The notes beneath the pieces were generated by a model. It saw only the letters and a program-made list of their open reading frames with translations. It ran no database searches and had not been told where the DNA came from. Below, piece by piece: positions 17,918 to 29,543 of a stretch of 64,000 bases of DNA; within the stretch, counting starts at the first letter, position 1; every line of letters starts with the position of its first letter. The DNA is from Pseudoalteromonas piscicida (GTDB lineage: Bacteria > Pseudomonadota > Gammaproteobacteria > Enterobacterales > Alteromonadaceae), in contig NZ_CP021646.1 in NCBI RefSeq assembly GCF_002208135.1, positions 3,494,501-3,558,500 on the forward strand, in the 5' to 3' direction. The position numbers and the translations under genes were made by a program.

Positions 17918-19698
17918 TCAACCAGCATTTTCCAGTCGTACAGTGGATACCGTCGGCTTGCGACGGTTACATACAAATAAATAGCTATTACGATAGCGCT
18001 TTGCTTCTTTCTTAGCATCGGTTGCTAAAGCTGCAACTTGGTGCGAATTTATACAGTGTTGTAAATCTGGTCTCACTAAACCAATCGATAAAGTGAGTAA
18101 AGGCACAAATTGCTTCTGCCCTTCACGATTTGTTGCCCAGTAACCACCAGCACTAACATGTTCAGGAGTAAAGAAGGCTTTTGATTTGAGTTCAAACTGA
18201 GTGATGATCTCATGACACAACACCTCTGCATCAGTATTATCGAACACCACCATAAAGTCATCGCCCCGATATGCCCAACGAAACTTGAGCTCTGCGCACA
18301 TACATCAACCGTCACCTCGGCGAGTAGCTTAATTACGCTATCACCACTGGCATATCCATATAAATCGTTAAACTGCTTAAAATGATTAAGGTCGATATAT
18401 GCAAGAGAAAAGTCATGATGTGAACGTAATCTTTGCTCTATTGCCTCATTTATCGCAACGTTTCCTGGCAACATGGTCAATGGATTGGCATGTTGAGCAT
18501 GACGAATTTTTTCTTCTGTGATGTGCTTAAGTATGTCTCTCAATGGCGCTAAGCCAAGATAACGACCATCTCTTGTAATAATGATATGACGTCTAATATC
18601 AAACTCATGGTCGGTTATTTGCTTACTCACCGTATCAAGCTCTTGCTGCTCATCCACCACTAACGGCTGCTTGTCCATCAATTTAGTTACTGACTTCTTA
18701 TCAAAAAGTGCATGACCATAAGGCGCTGCGAAAACCTCTGTTAGTTGATCTCTGTGTAGCAGCCCCACAGGCTCCCTAGCATCGTTAACCACAGCAAGGC
18801 TGGTAAGCTTGCGATCTTGTTCAAACAACCTGTGAGCATCGATACACTGCGTGCATTCGTGGATTGCATTGGCCTCTTTGGCAAGCCAACCAATTGCCAT
18901 CGACTGTTCAAATTGATTGAAGGTCGTTTTGGATTCAGTATGTAAAGATTTAAACAGTGCGAGTTCTGTAGGAGGTTTGCGAGTTGGCTTTGCAAGTAAG
19001 AAGCCTTGTGCAATCACTATACCGAGCTGCTCAATAAGTTTCAGCTCTTCAATTCGTTCAATCCCCTCGGCAATGACTTGAGTACTAGTGGCTTTAGCAA
19101 GCTCAATAATAGACTTTAAAAACTCGCGTTTCACCACACTTTGGTCACAATGGTCGATAAAATATCTGTCGACTTTGACGTAGTCAGGGCATAACTCCGA
19201 CCACTTTTTGAGACCAGAATAACCCGCACCCAAATCATCAATCGCAATTTGAAATCCAAGTTCTCGATAATGGGTAATTGTCGTTAGTAGCAGATTCGCG
19301 TCATCGACTTTATCTTGCTCAGTCACTTCTATGACGACGCGCTTAGGATCAAGCCCATACACTTCAGTAAGATGCCGTGTTTCACCCTTTGGATGGCTCG
19401 GGTCGAGCAACGCTTTTGGGCTAACATTTAAAAATAACTTACCGGGAAGATTGAGTGAGACGAATTGCTTAATAGCCGCTTCACGACAGATAATCTCGAG
19501 CTCTGACAAACGCTCCTGCATACTCGCAATCGCAAAAAGCTTGTCTGGAGATTCCAACAGCGAGCCGGACATGCCACGACTCAATGCTTCAAACCCTAAG
19601 ATTTGGCGTTTCGCAAGATCGTAGATAGGCTGAAACAGTGTATATACCGCTTTTTCTTTTATTATTGTATTAAGTACTAACGTACGCGAAGGATCCAC
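17918..19698 (-). CDS. EAL-CBS-GGDEF cyclic-di-GMP protein, frameshifted as read
   Basis: The intact product would be about 593 residues. The N-terminal EAL domain (about 15-245) keeps GFEALSRG, LNVSP, VIEVTEQ, AIDDLGAGYSGL, VKVDRYF and VIAEGIER, so it should be an active phosphodiesterase. A CBS pair follows (about 255-385), then a GGDEF domain (about 400-560). The frame breaks inside the signature: reading goes FVGHIG then out of frame, but adding one C to the C4 run at 18264-18267 restores FVGHIGGDDFMVVF and joins the frame ending at 17918. The GGDDF variant can still be active in known enzymes. It is cytoplasmic and transcribed alone. The shift is probably a base-call error, as in three other genes here. 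Confidence 0.82.
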
Positions 19699-19810
19699 AG
19701 CATCAAGCTCACTGTAAAAGTATAATCGCGCACGGTAGCAACTATGTATGACAGATATATGTCAATCGGGTGAAATGTACCCAATTTGCAATTGAATGAT
19801 TTTCAACCGC

Positions 19811-20338
19811 TTACTTCAGCGCTCTCTCTACCTGATCAAAGTGTGCTATCACTTCCACAATTTCCATCTCTGCGCTCTTATAATCCTCAGCGCCACTAAA
19901 TCCTTTCATCGCAATCGCTTGCACAGTTGCTGGATGCACTAATAAATCTTTGGCATGGTAGCAAACTGGGTCGTCAAACTTGGGTAATTTACCATCTGCA
20001 TGATAGCCCGTTTCGATCTCTTCAAGTGGTAACGTAGGAATGATATCAGCGGCTTTGTCCAAGGCATCCAGATAAGTCTGGCATTGAGGGTGCTTAGCTA
20101 CAAATTCCTTTAGTAAGGTCCTAGAAAGGGTCACAAGGTCTGCTGATTGGGTTTTAAGTGCTGCAGCATCCTTTTCTATACGAATATCCGCAAGTAATGC
20201 CTCCGCTTGAACTTTGTATTGTGCTAAAGGTGAGGTTGCTTCTGTGGGAGCAGACTCTGTGCGTTGTTCTAATTCAGGTTGCTTAGAACAGGCGGTCATT
20301 AATGTTAATGCGCCAACCGCCATCACAAGTTTGTACAT
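19811..20338 (-). CDS. Predicted iron-regulated lipoprotein of unknown function
   Basis: A 175-residue lipoprotein: the signal ends in lipobox LMTAC (Cys17), and the mature part is helical with two cysteines (about 115 and 130) in FVAKHPQCQTYLDALDKA and DDPVCYHAKDLLVHPA. I do not recognise the family. The ribosome site AGGAG is good, and a 17/19 match to the Fur consensus overlaps or directly follows the likely -10. The gene is therefore expected to be induced by iron starvation. A role in iron or haem handling is inference from that regulation alone. It stands alone between the EAL-CBS-GGDEF gene and secF. Confidence 0.75.
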   Translation of the reverse strand: MYKLVMAVGALTLMTACSKQPELEQRTESAPTEATSPLAQYKVQAEALLADIRIEKDAAALKTQSADLVTLSRTLLKEFVAKHPQCQTYLDALDKAADIIPTLPLEEIETGYHADGKLPKFDDPVCYHAKDLLVHPATVQAIAMKGFSGAEDYKSAEMEIVEVIAHFDQVERALK

Positions 20339-20354
20339 AAGTATCTCCTTTATT

Positions 20355-20373
20355 GATAACGATTATCATTATA
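20355..20373 (-). promoter_or_regulatory. Fur box upstream of the lipoprotein gene
   Basis: On the minus strand the site reads TATAATGATAATCGTTATC, matching 17 of 19 bases of the consensus GATAATGATAATCATTATC. It includes or abuts a TATAAT -10 and ends 16 bases before the ATG at 20338, just ahead of the AGGAG ribosome site. This is the layout for Fur repression. Confidence 0.8.
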
Positions 20374-20421
20374 TACAAACGTCATTTTTTAGAAACAATA
20401 AAATGACGTGTTACAAGCAAC

Positions 20422-20446
20422 AAAAAAGCGGCACAAAGGCCGCTTT
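20422..20446 (-). terminator. Intrinsic terminator after secF
   Basis: On the minus strand AAAGCGGC/GCCGCTTT forms an 8-bp stem with a 6-base loop and is followed by T6. It closes the tgt-yajC-secD-secF operon. Confidence 0.88.
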
Positions 20447-20470
20447 CGATTATCACATCAATTTCTGTGA

Positions 20471-21415
20471 TTAAGGCATAGCATCTAGGTCTGCACCTTC
20501 TTTTTCAACTTCTACCGGGATCAAATCTTCTTTGCTTACGCCCATTGCCACCGCAACTGAACTGGCAACATAAACTGAAGAATAGGTACCGATAAATACA
20601 CCGAACAGTAAGGCCGTCGCAAAACCATGAATGGTTTGACCGCCCCATACAAATAGCGCAATCAATACGAGGATAGTCGTGATTGAGGTCACTAATGTAC
20701 GATTAAGCGTTTGTGTCAGTGAAATGTTGATGATCTCTAGCGTGTCGTCAATACGTACTTTACGGAAGTTTTCACGAATACGGTCAGACACAACGATAGT
20801 ATCGTTGAGTGAGTAACCTATTACCGCCAATATTGCCGCCAAAATCGTTAAGTCAAATTCCAGACCTAAGATTGAGAACAGCCCCATTGTCAGCACTACA
20901 TCGTGGAAAAGTGCAAATACTGCACCCACCGCAAAGCGCCATTCAAAACGAAAAGCAACATAGATCAGGATACAGATAAGCGCGGTGAGCATCGCCAAGC
21001 CACCCTGCTCTTTTAGATCTTCACCAACACTTGGACCTACGAATTCAATGCGGCGCATAACCACACTTTCATCCGCTTGTTTCAGCGCTGCAATGAGTTG
21101 GTTACCCAATACTTCAGCTTTCACGTCGTCCCCACGAGGGGCGAGTCGTACTAATACCTCTTGGCTTGAACCAAAAAGTTGTACAGAGGCATCGGCAAAA
21201 CCGCTTTCAGCTAATACACTACGTACCTTTGCTAAGTCTGCTGGCTGAGAAAATCCAACTTCAACTGCCGTACCACCGGTAAAGTCCAAACCAAAGTTTA
21301 GTCCTTTCACCATAAACGAGCCGATTGAAGCCAAGATCAACAAAACAGAGAAAGCCATGGAAAGCTTTCTTGCCGACATAAAACGGATAGTGCCTTTTAA
21401 GTTTAATAATTGCAT
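20471..21415 (-). CDS. secF: Protein translocase subunit SecF
   Basis: A 314-residue inner-membrane protein that works with SecD and YajC to pull exported proteins through SecYEG using the proton gradient. It has six helices. TM1 is followed by GLNFGLDFTGGTAVEV (the D1 motif), a periplasmic domain, and the C-terminal helices with AVIGYSLNDTIVVSDRIRENF. It starts 9 bases after secD and is the last gene of the operon. Confidence 0.97.
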   Translation of the reverse strand: MQLLNLKGTIRFMSARKLSMAFSVLLILASIGSFMVKGLNFGLDFTGGTAVEVGFSQPADLAKVRSVLAESGFADASVQLFGSSQEVLVRLAPRGDDVKAEVLGNQLIAALKQADESVVMRRIEFVGPSVGEDLKEQGGLAMLTALICILIYVAFRFEWRFAVGAVFALFHDVVLTMGLFSILGLEFDLTILAAILAVIGYSLNDTIVVSDRIRENFRKVRIDDTLEIINISLTQTLNRTLVTSITTILVLIALFVWGGQTIHGFATALLFGVFIGTYSSVYVASSVAVAMGVSKEDLIPVEVEKEGADLDAMP

Positions 21416-21424
21416 GTCCGTCTC

Positions 21425-23284
21425 CTAGATTGATAGCTTAGTGATACGTCTGCCACCGATGATGGCATTAATAACTGCACGCGTACCAACGATCGCTGTA
21501 AACATCGAAGTAATGATACCGATAGCTAAGGTTACCGCGAAGCCTGCAATTGGACCTGTACCAACAGAGAATAGGATCACCGCAGCAATTAAAGTGGTGA
21601 TGTTGGCATCAAAAATCGTACTAAATGCACTGTCGTAACCATGGTGAACGGCTTGCTGTGGACTGCGGCCTTCCGCTATTTCTTCACGAATACGCTCAAA
21701 GATAAGTACGTTGGCATCAACGGCCATACCGACGGTTAATACAATACCTGCAATACCCGGCAACGTCAGCGTCGCACCTGGGATCATCGACATCACACCC
21801 ACAATCATAATGAGGTTAGCCGCAAGCGCCAAGTTTGCTACCAGACCGAAGCCCTTGTAGTACAGCAACATAAAGGCAAGAACAAACGCAAAACCAAGGA
21901 CAACCGCAGTCATACCCGCTTCAATGTTTTCCTGACCTAGGCTTGGACCTACAGTACGCTCTTCAACGATTTGAATCGGCGCAACCAGTGCACCTGCACG
22001 TAGTAGCAAGCTTAAGTTGTGTGCTTCTGCAGGGCTATCAATACCGGTAATACGGAAAGAGCTATTTAAACGCGCTTGAATCGTTGCAACGTTGATCACT
22101 TCTTCCACTTTGATTGGTGGTAACGCTTTGCCGTTTTCATCTTTTTTGCCAGATGGTTTGTACTCGATGAAAACCGTCGCCATACGTTTACCGATAGCAC
22201 GTTTAGTAAAGGCATTCATTTTTGCCCCACCTTTGCTATCAAGCTTGATATTCACCTGAGGGCGCTGATATTCATCCATACCAGATTGCGCACCGGTGAT
22301 ATGCGTACCTTCAAGAATAACGCGCTTTTTCAGCACAACAGGATAGCCATCTTTATGCGGGATCACTTCTGTACCAGGAGGAATGCGACCTTGTGCTGCT
22401 GCACGCACGTCGGCATTTTCGTCTACTTCACGGAACTCAAGCGTCGCCGTGGCGCCGAGGATTTCTTTCGCACGAGCCGTGTCTTGGACACCTGGAAGTT
22501 GAACAATTATGCGCTCACCACCTTGACGTTGAACATTTGGTTCAGCAACACCTAGTTGGTTAATACGGTTACGAATAATGGTTTCGTTTTGCTTGATAGC
22601 GTATTCGCGCAACTCTTTATATTTAAGGTCGCTGAGGCTTGAGAAGAAAGCGAGGCTATCGCTACTATCATTGATAAAGTCGTTACCCGGGTAACGCTTT
22701 CTCAAGAAGCTCATTGCTGCGTCTTTATCTTCTTCCGAACGCATCGTTACTTGTACACGATCACTATTCGACACTCGACGCACCGAGCGATAACGCAGTT
22801 TTTCATCTCGTAAATCGCTCTTAAAATCTTGCTCCATTTGCTCAAGCGCATTGTCCATCGCAGTGACCATATCCACTTCCATTGTGAAGTGAACACCACC
22901 ACTTAAATCTAGACCAAGCTTCATTGGATTTGCACCTAAGTCTTTTAACCACTCAGGTTGTGCAGGAGACATATTGATTGCTGAAATGTAATCGTCGCTT
23001 AAGGTACCACGCAAAATATCTTGCGCTTTAAGCTGATCTTCAACATTTTTGAAGCGAACAAGAATTTGACCATCTTCTAACACAGAAGATTTTACAGCAA
23101 GCTTGTTCTTTTGCAGGGTTTCGTTAACTTGATCTAATACACTGAGCGTCGCATCTGCACCTTTTGTGCCAGACACTTGTATGGCCGGATCGCGACCATA
23201 CAAGTTAGGTGTGGCATAAAGAATACCGATAGCTAACACAGCGAGAACAAGTAAGTACTTCCACATTGGAAACTTGTTTAACAC
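21425..23284 (-). CDS. secD: Protein translocase subunit SecD
   Basis: A 619-residue protein, the usual length. TM1 near the N-terminus is followed by the large periplasmic P1 domain with [17 protein letters not shown], then five helices containing the proton-path region [19 protein letters not shown]. It pairs with SecF to complete post-translocational pulling. In the order tgt-yajC-secD-secF it is separated by 24 bases from yajC and 9 from secF. Confidence 0.98.
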   Translation of the reverse strand: MLNKFPMWKYLLVLAVLAIGILYATPNLYGRDPAIQVSGTKGADATLSVLDQVNETLQKNKLAVKSSVLEDGQILVRFKNVEDQLKAQDILRGTLSDDYISAINMSPAQPEWLKDLGANPMKLGLDLSGGVHFTMEVDMVTAMDNALEQMEQDFKSDLRDEKLRYRSVRRVSNSDRVQVTMRSEEDKDAAMSFLRKRYPGNDFINDSSDSLAFFSSLSDLKYKELREYAIKQNETIIRNRINQLGVAEPNVQRQGGERIIVQLPGVQDTARAKEILGATATLEFREVDENADVRAAAQGRIPPGTEVIPHKDGYPVVLKKRVILEGTHITGAQSGMDEYQRPQVNIKLDSKGGAKMNAFTKRAIGKRMATVFIEYKPSGKKDENGKALPPIKVEEVINVATIQARLNSSFRITGIDSPAEAHNLSLLLRAGALVAPIQIVEERTVGPSLGQENIEAGMTAVVLGFAFVLAFMLLYYKGFGLVANLALAANLIMIVGVMSMIPGATLTLPGIAGIVLTVGMAVDANVLIFERIREEIAEGRSPQQAVHHGYDSAFSTIFDANITTLIAAVILFSVGTGPIAGFAVTLAIGIITSMFTAIVGTRAVINAIIGGRRITKLSI

Positions 23285-23308
23285 TGGGCTATCCCTTTAT
23301 TGTTATTC

Positions 23309-23647
23309 TTATAGAGATTTCATTGTACCTTTAGGTAACACAGCTGAAACCGCTGACTTTTGCACTGTCACTTCAGTTTGGTCGTTCAGTGCGATTACAA
23401 CGAAGTCTTTGTCATCAGCAACTTTCGTGATTTTACCCACAAGTCCACCTTGAGTTAGTACTTCGTCCCCCTTGCCTAATGCACCCATTAGGTCTTTGTG
23501 CTCTTTAACACGCTTAGCTTGTGGGCGGTAAATTAAAAAATAAAATACCAGACCAAAAATACCTAACATGATCAGCATTTCCATGCCACCACCAGCTGGT
23601 GCTGCCGCTGCATTGCTTGCATGCGCGTTTGAGATAAAAAAGCTCAT
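23309..23647 (-). CDS. yajC: Preprotein translocase accessory subunit YajC
   Basis: A 112-residue protein with one N-terminal membrane helix (about 23-41) and a cytoplasmic beta domain. The family signature FYFLIYRPQAKRVKEHKDLM and GDEVLTQGGLVGKI are present. It forms the SecDF-YajC complex and sits between tgt and secD as in most gammaproteobacteria. Confidence 0.96.
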   Translation of the reverse strand: MSFFISNAHASNAAAAPAGGGMEMLIMLGIFGLVFYFLIYRPQAKRVKEHKDLMGALGKGDEVLTQGGLVGKITKVADDKDFVVIALNDQTEVTVQKSAVSAVLPKGTMKSL

Positions 23648-23667
23648 TTCACTTCCTCGTTTATAAA

Positions 23668-24843
<1,176 letters not shown>

Positions 24844-24913
24844 CTAAAAAACGTGCTAAGCCAATGCTTAGGGCAGTGATCTTTCGATTCTACCAAGATT
24901 ACCAGCGCAATTC

Positions 24914-25125
24914 TAATACCAATTATCTTAATTAAGTGTTCTATTTTGAGGCGAGAAAATCTTGTCGATAACACCGCTGCCGCGTCCTGCTCACGCCGAG
25001 GTACCTACGTCCTGTAGGCAAGGCAAAAATTTTGATATTTAGTTGCTCTAAATAAGAAATTTTTAACGCAATTAGCGTCAGATTTACTCCTTCAAATTGA
25101 GCAAGTGTTAAGACTAATTGGTATA
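24914..25125. repeat. Repeat/MITE-like element between queA and tgt
   Basis: A non-coding stretch of about 210 bases bounded by ATACCAATTA (24916-24925) and its exact inverse TAATTGGTAT (25115-25124). Inside are nested palindromes: AAAAATTT/AAATTTTT enclosing ATTTAG/CTAAAT (25025-25064), ACGC-aatta-GCGT just after, and CCTAC/GTAGG near 25000. Terminal inverted repeats with a hairpin-rich core are typical of miniature mobile elements. Only one copy is present in the window, and the claim that it is dispersed rests on general resemblance to Alteromonadales intergenic repeats. The rest of the 424-base gap holds the tgt promoter region and the queA terminator. Confidence 0.55.
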
Positions 25126-25185
25126 ATATTGGGATAAAAAACACAAAGTCCATATCAAGCCGACAACTTTACAACCATAAAACGC

Positions 25186-25212
25186 AAAATGCCCAGCAAC
25201 ACTGGGCATTTT
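25186..25212 (-). terminator. Intrinsic terminator after queA
   Basis: AAAATGCCCAG/CTGGGCATTTT is a perfect 11-bp stem with a 5-base loop, 19 bases past the queA stop. The T-rich 3' arm acts as the U-tract on the minus strand. Confidence 0.88.
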
Positions 25213-25231
25213 AATAGTTGTATGGCGTGAG

Positions 25232-26269
25232 TTACTTATCTTGCTTTTGCAAGAACATCGCATCACCGTAACTAAAGAAGCGGTATTTCTGTTCAATTGC
25301 GGTTTGATAGGCCCTCATAATATGCTGTTGCCCTGCAAATGCACTCACTAACATGATGAGCGTTGATTCTGGTAAGTGAAAGTTAGTCACCATTGCATCT
25401 ACCACGTTAAAACGATAGCCCGGATAAATAAAAATATCGGTATCACCATAAAGTGGAGCAATTTCACCGCCGTTTGCTTTAGCCGCAGACTCAAGTGAGC
25501 GCACCGACGTAGTACCTACCGCGATGACGCGTCCTCCTCTGGCTTTTGCCGCTTTGATTGCCTCCACGACTTCTGCTGAGACCTCGATATATTCTGAGTG
25601 CATAACATGCTCTTCCACCGAATCGACTCGCACCGGCTGGAACGTACCTGCGCCCACGTGTAAAGTAACAAAGGCCATCTCAACACCTTTGTCTTTTAGC
25701 TTGGCCATTAATTCATCATCAAAGTGCAGTCCAGCGGTAGGTGCAGCAACGGCACCGGGTTTTTCACCATAAACGGTCTGATAACGCTCTTTGTCTTCTT
25801 CATCATCCGGTCTGTCTATATAGGGAGGTAAAGGCATGTGGCCAATTTTATCTAAAATAGTCAATACGTTTTCTTCGCCTTCGAATCTCAGCTCAAATAA
25901 CTCTCCGTGGCGCTGAACCATTTCTGCGGTTGCTTGGCCTTCAAGCTCAATCTTAGTACCAGGTTTTGGCGATTTGCTCGCTCTAACGTGAGCAAGCACA
26001 GTACGTTCATCAACAACACGCTCAACCAGTACCTCTAGTTTTCCACCACTGGCTTTTTGGCCAAACATGCGAGCAGGAATAACTTTAGTGTTATTAAAGA
26101 TGATTAAGTCTTCTGGATTAATGAGTGTCAAAATATCTTTAAATACTTTGTGTTCTATTTCGCCACTATTGCCATTTAAGGTAAGAAGACGACTGCTAGA
26201 GCGTTCCTTCATTGGATGTCTGGCAATCAACTCATCAGGAAGATCAAAACTAAAGTCTGCTACGCGCAT
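25232..26269 (-). CDS. queA: S-adenosylmethionine:tRNA ribosyltransferase-isomerase
   Basis: A 345-residue enzyme that transfers and isomerises the ribosyl group of SAM onto preQ1-tRNA to make epoxyqueuosine. Family markers are the N-terminal [27 protein letters not shown], the central [29 protein letters not shown] and the late [19 protein letters not shown]. The length is typical. It is transcribed alone; its own terminator and the repeat-like element separate it from tgt. Confidence 0.97.
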   Translation of the reverse strand: MRVADFSFDLPDELIARHPMKERSSSRLLTLNGNSGEIEHKVFKDILTLINPEDLIIFNNTKVIPARMFGQKASGGKLEVLVERVVDERTVLAHVRASKSPKPGTKIELEGQATAEMVQRHGELFELRFEGEENVLTILDKIGHMPLPPYIDRPDDEEDKERYQTVYGEKPGAVAAPTAGLHFDDELMAKLKDKGVEMAFVTLHVGAGTFQPVRVDSVEEHVMHSEYIEVSAEVVEAIKAAKARGGRVIAVGTTSVRSLESAAKANGGEIAPLYGDTDIFIYPGYRFNVVDAMVTNFHLPESTLIMLVSAFAGQQHIMRAYQTAIEQKYRFFSYGDAMFLQKQDK

Positions 26270-26589
26270 GGAAAGGCCTCATTTCTAAAAGTGCGCCAAG
26301 TCTAGTGCGGTGTTTTGGCGAAATCAAGTGCTTGTAACCTTGCGTAAATACCTTTAACCTAGCGAGTCTAAAACGGTACTCACCATGTAAAATTTTATAC
26401 GGTGTGCACCTTTGTTTAGTGCGTTCTTTATTCTTTACGTTTAAACAATAACTTATCGCTATCGGCTATGATTTCCGAGCAAAGTTCGTGTCACTGTTTG
26501 ATTATTATCAAGCAGCGGTTAAGTACGATTTGCTAACTTTAAGACAAGCCCAATGATTGTGTCGCAGTATCTGGTGAGGTTTTTTTATT
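26270..26589. other. 320-base intergenic region between divergent queA and the REC-GGDEF-EAL gene
   Basis: It holds the promoter regions of two divergent genes. No ORF, terminator or convincing -35/-10 pair was picked out. A short inverted repeat TTGAT-tatt-ATCAA lies near 26500, and a GAGG ribosome site at 26576-26579 serves the downstream GTG start. Confidence 0.4.
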
Positions 26590-29097
26590 GTGTCTAGACA
26601 ACTAACGTTGCTCATTGTTAACGCCAGTGCTCACGAGCGTCAAGCCTTGACTAAAACTCTTAGTGTATTAGATGTCTTTACTATCATTGCCAAATCTGAC
26701 TCTCAAGATGCCCTAAGCTTACTGAAGACTCAAGCTGTAGATTTAGTGATCACTGGCTTGGATGTCGGAAAGATTGACGGCTGGCGATTCTCGCGCATGA
26801 TACGCTCAGGTTTGCTGACGACGCCAAAGAATACGCCCATCGTGCTTATTCCACCAACTTATTGTGAGCGCATAGCCGAAACCACCGCCCGCAGCTACAG
26901 TATTGATGCCGTGCTGCCATTTGAGCGCCAAGATATGTTGCCTCAAATTCTGGCCAACGTGTTGTCAACGCATTTAGATAAAAGCAGTCGTCTCAACTTA
27001 CTCTTGTTAGAACCCAATCAACAACGTGCGCAAAAAATTTGTGAGCACTTATCGCACAATTTCGTTTGCACACATGTGAGTTCAGCGGCTAGCGCTTTAT
27101 CGCTATTTCTACAAGATCATTACGCCATTGTTTTAATGGACACTACGTCTGATTTATCAGGTTCCGCAGAAAGCTTAGTCGACAGTATTCTCAAACATCG
27201 TCCAAGCCAAGCCATTGTAACCATTATTGACAAACGCGATGCCGACCATGCCGAACAACTATTATTGTTAGGTGTTACCGACTTTGTTCGAGCGCCATAC
27301 GATATGCCCTTTTTAAGCAAAGTATGCGACCATGCGGCGCGGCGAGAAGATTTTATGGTGAGCTATGCCGAGTTTGCTAATAAAGTTGAGCAACTCAGTC
27401 GCAGTGAAAGTCGCTATAAGGATTTATTCTCTGCGCACCAACGGATCTTGCTGCACCTTAGAACAGTAGTCGTTGAATTGGATCTAGAAGGCGCGATCCG
27501 CTTTATAAACCCTGCATGGGAATACCTCTCAGGCTATGGTATAAAGTCGAGCCTCAATACCCAGCTCAGCAACTACATAGCTAAAGAAGACCTCGTTTTA
27601 CTCAAAAAGGTTATTCGGGAAATTCAAAGTGGCGTAAGGCAGCATGCGCAAGTAGAACTTCAGCTCAGCCATAAAGCTGGACACCTAGTGTGGGTTGAAT
27701 GTCGCCTGCAACTTATCAAGAATACCTCAAGTTCGGTCGCCATTACTGCAACACTCGATAACATTCACGAGCGTAAGCAAGCTGAACTGCAACTTAGACA
27801 CTTAGCACTACATGATACGCTTACGGGCTTACACAATCGCTACTACTTTGACCAGCAATTAAATCAGCTGTGTAATGAAGTAAAGTCTGCTGAAGATGTA
27901 GAACATGCGCTAATTTACATCGACTTAGATCACTTTAAGATCATCAATGACAGTAAAGGCCATCAGCAAGGAGATATTGTTCTCAAAGAAGTATCTGAGT
28001 TGTTTGGCGACAAAATAGGTGAAGAGCACCTCACTTTCCGTATTGGTGGCGACGAGTTTGCAGTGCTGCTTAAGCACACCAATTTACTTGATGCTCATAT
28101 GTGCGCTGAAAGCATTTGCATGGCTATCGAAGAACATAAATTCCATTTTGAAGATAATGCATACTCTCTCAGTTGCTCTATCGGATTAACGCAAATTACC
28201 AATGAAAATGCGGATCCCAGCGAGTGTTTGAAACAAGCAGACATAGCCCTTTATATTGCCAAAAATCTCGGCCGCAACTTGGTGCATTGTTATAACAAAG
28301 AAGATGAACAAAACCAGACACTGCAAACCGGTTTAGAGTGGGGTCATAGCGTTAGACAAGCGCTCCAGAACAACAGCATAGAACTTCACTATCAACCGAT
28401 CTGGGATTTCAAAAAGGAACAAATAGCCTACTATGAAGCACTGCTCAGGTTAAAGATCAGCGGTGAGACAATTTACCCAAATCAGTTTATTCCTGCATTA
28501 GAGCTACTTAATGATACATTTTTGATGGATCAATGCGTGATCAGAACAGCCATTAAAGCACTGGCTGAACATGAGATCCTGAGCCAAGTGGCGATTAACT
28601 TATCCGCTCATTCATTTTTAGATGAACGACTGCAGCCTCATATTCAAGCCTGTTTAAAGGAGCACCAAGTTTCGGCTAATCGCGTTATTTTTGAGATCAC
28701 AGAATCTGCCAGTATTAACAATCTCAACGCAACTCAGACGATGATCAAGAACCTAAACGATCTTGGCTGTCATTTCGCTATTGATGATTTTGGCACAGGC
28801 TTCAGTACTTTTAGCTACTTAAAACAGCTACCCGCACAGCATGTTAAGATAGATGGCTCCTTTGTTCGAGACATGCTCAACGACCCAATTGATCTAGCAC
28901 TGGTCAAAGCTGTAAACGATATTAGTCACTCATTAGATAAGTGTTCAGTTGCCGAATATGTCGAAAACAAAGAAATATTTCAAAAACTTAAAGAAATAGG
29001 TGTGGACTATGGACAGGGTTACTTTATCTCCAGACCGCTCCCTATTGAGCAACTAGCGAGCAGTGCAAAAACTATTTTATCTCTAAAAACAGCGTAG
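26590..29097 (+). CDS. REC-REC-PAS-GGDEF-EAL cyclic-di-GMP protein with a degenerate first receiver
   Basis: An 835-residue cytoplasmic protein starting at GTG 26590, with GAGG 10 bases upstream. Two receiver-like domains come first (about 1-125 and 135-255). In the first, the usual phospho-acceptor Asp is replaced (DLVITGLDVGKIDGW has Gly at that place). The second keeps an Asp in IVLMDTTSD. A PAS domain follows (about 285-400), then GGDEF intact at 486-490 (RIGGDEFAVLL) and EAL intact at 616-618 with ITESAS, AIDDFGTGFS and VAEYVE. It is likely bifunctional or phosphodiesterase-dominant. No cognate kinase is adjacent. It is transcribed alone. Confidence 0.9.
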   Translation: MSRQLTLLIVNASAHERQALTKTLSVLDVFTIIAKSDSQDALSLLKTQAVDLVITGLDVGKIDGWRFSRMIRSGLLTTPKNTPIVLIPPTYCERIAETTARSYSIDAVLPFERQDMLPQILANVLSTHLDKSSRLNLLLLEPNQQRAQKICEHLSHNFVCTHVSSAASALSLFLQDHYAIVLMDTTSDLSGSAESLVDSILKHRPSQAIVTIIDKRDADHAEQLLLLGVTDFVRAPYDMPFLSKVCDHAARREDFMVSYAEFANKVEQLSRSESRYKDLFSAHQRILLHLRTVVVELDLEGAIRFINPAWEYLSGYGIKSSLNTQLSNYIAKEDLVLLKKVIREIQSGVRQHAQVELQLSHKAGHLVWVECRLQLIKNTSSSVAITATLDNIHERKQAELQLRHLALHDTLTGLHNRYYFDQQLNQLCNEVKSAEDVEHALIYIDLDHFKIINDSKGHQQGDIVLKEVSELFGDKIGEEHLTFRIGGDEFAVLLKHTNLLDAHMCAESICMAIEEHKFHFEDNAYSLSCSIGLTQITNENADPSECLKQADIALYIAKNLGRNLVHCYNKEDEQNQTLQTGLEWGHSVRQALQNNSIELHYQPIWDFKKEQIAYYEALLRLKISGETIYPNQFIPALELLNDTFLMDQCVIRTAIKALAEHEILSQVAINLSAHSFLDERLQPHIQACLKEHQVSANRVIFEITESASINNLNATQTMIKNLNDLGCHFAIDDFGTGFSTFSYLKQLPAQHVKIDGSFVRDMLNDPIDLALVKAVNDISHSLDKCSVAEYVENKEIFQKLKEIGVDYGQGYFISRPLPIEQLASSAKTILSLKTA

Positions 29098-29255
29098 TAA
29101 CAACTTTATACTAAAGGTTACTTTTACTTCTTGCAAAGTCCACTATAATTAAAGATATCAGTTTAAAATGTCACCAACTTTTAAGGTAACACCTTAATTT
29201 TATGGACATTCAAAGGAATGAGTTACATCTTGCTATGGACTTCAAGGGGTAAATT

Positions 29256-29453
29256 ATGCTGTCATTATCACTGTTTTTATTACTTGCAAACTTGCTCATT
29301 GCTTATCAATGTTATCGTTATGCCAACACAAAAGGATACCCGGTAAAATTGTTTACGGGGCTTGGTTTACTACCCTACTTTAATCTAGTGGTTTGGGTTT
29401 ACTTACTCTTTTTACCAAATTTAACTACTGCAAAAAATATAGAGCAGGCTTAA
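29256..29453 (+). CDS. Small two-helix membrane protein
   Basis: A 65-residue protein with two hydrophobic helices (about 2-20 and 32-53) joined by a short basic loop (YRYANTKGYP). AGGGG lies 7 bases before the ATG, which supports translation. No family is recognised. The pattern (short hairpin membrane protein with PYFNLVVWVYLLF) resembles phospholipase-D N-terminal-like or other small inner-membrane proteins only loosely. It ends before a bidirectional terminator. Confidence 0.6.
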   Translation: MLSLSLFLLLANLLIAYQCYRYANTKGYPVKLFTGLGLLPYFNLVVWVYLLFLPNLTTAKNIEQA

Positions 29454-29500
29454 TACAAGCAAGTGTAGTTCCTTTACTAGTGTAAGTTCCTTTATAAATA

Positions 29501-29524
29501 AAACAGCATGTAATCATGCTGTTT
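29501..29524. terminator. Bidirectional terminator between convergent genes
   Basis: AAACAGCATG/CATGCTGTTT is a perfect 10-bp stem with a TAAT loop. T-runs are available on both strands. It serves the small membrane protein gene (+) and the sigma-factor operon (-). Confidence 0.85.
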
Positions 29525-29543
29525 TACCCAAAGCTTAGGTTAA

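Noticed and set aside
24941..25153. 70-residue minus-strand ORF in the queA-tgt gap
   Set aside because: It lies inside the hairpin-rich repeat-like element, has no ribosome site and no recognisable product.
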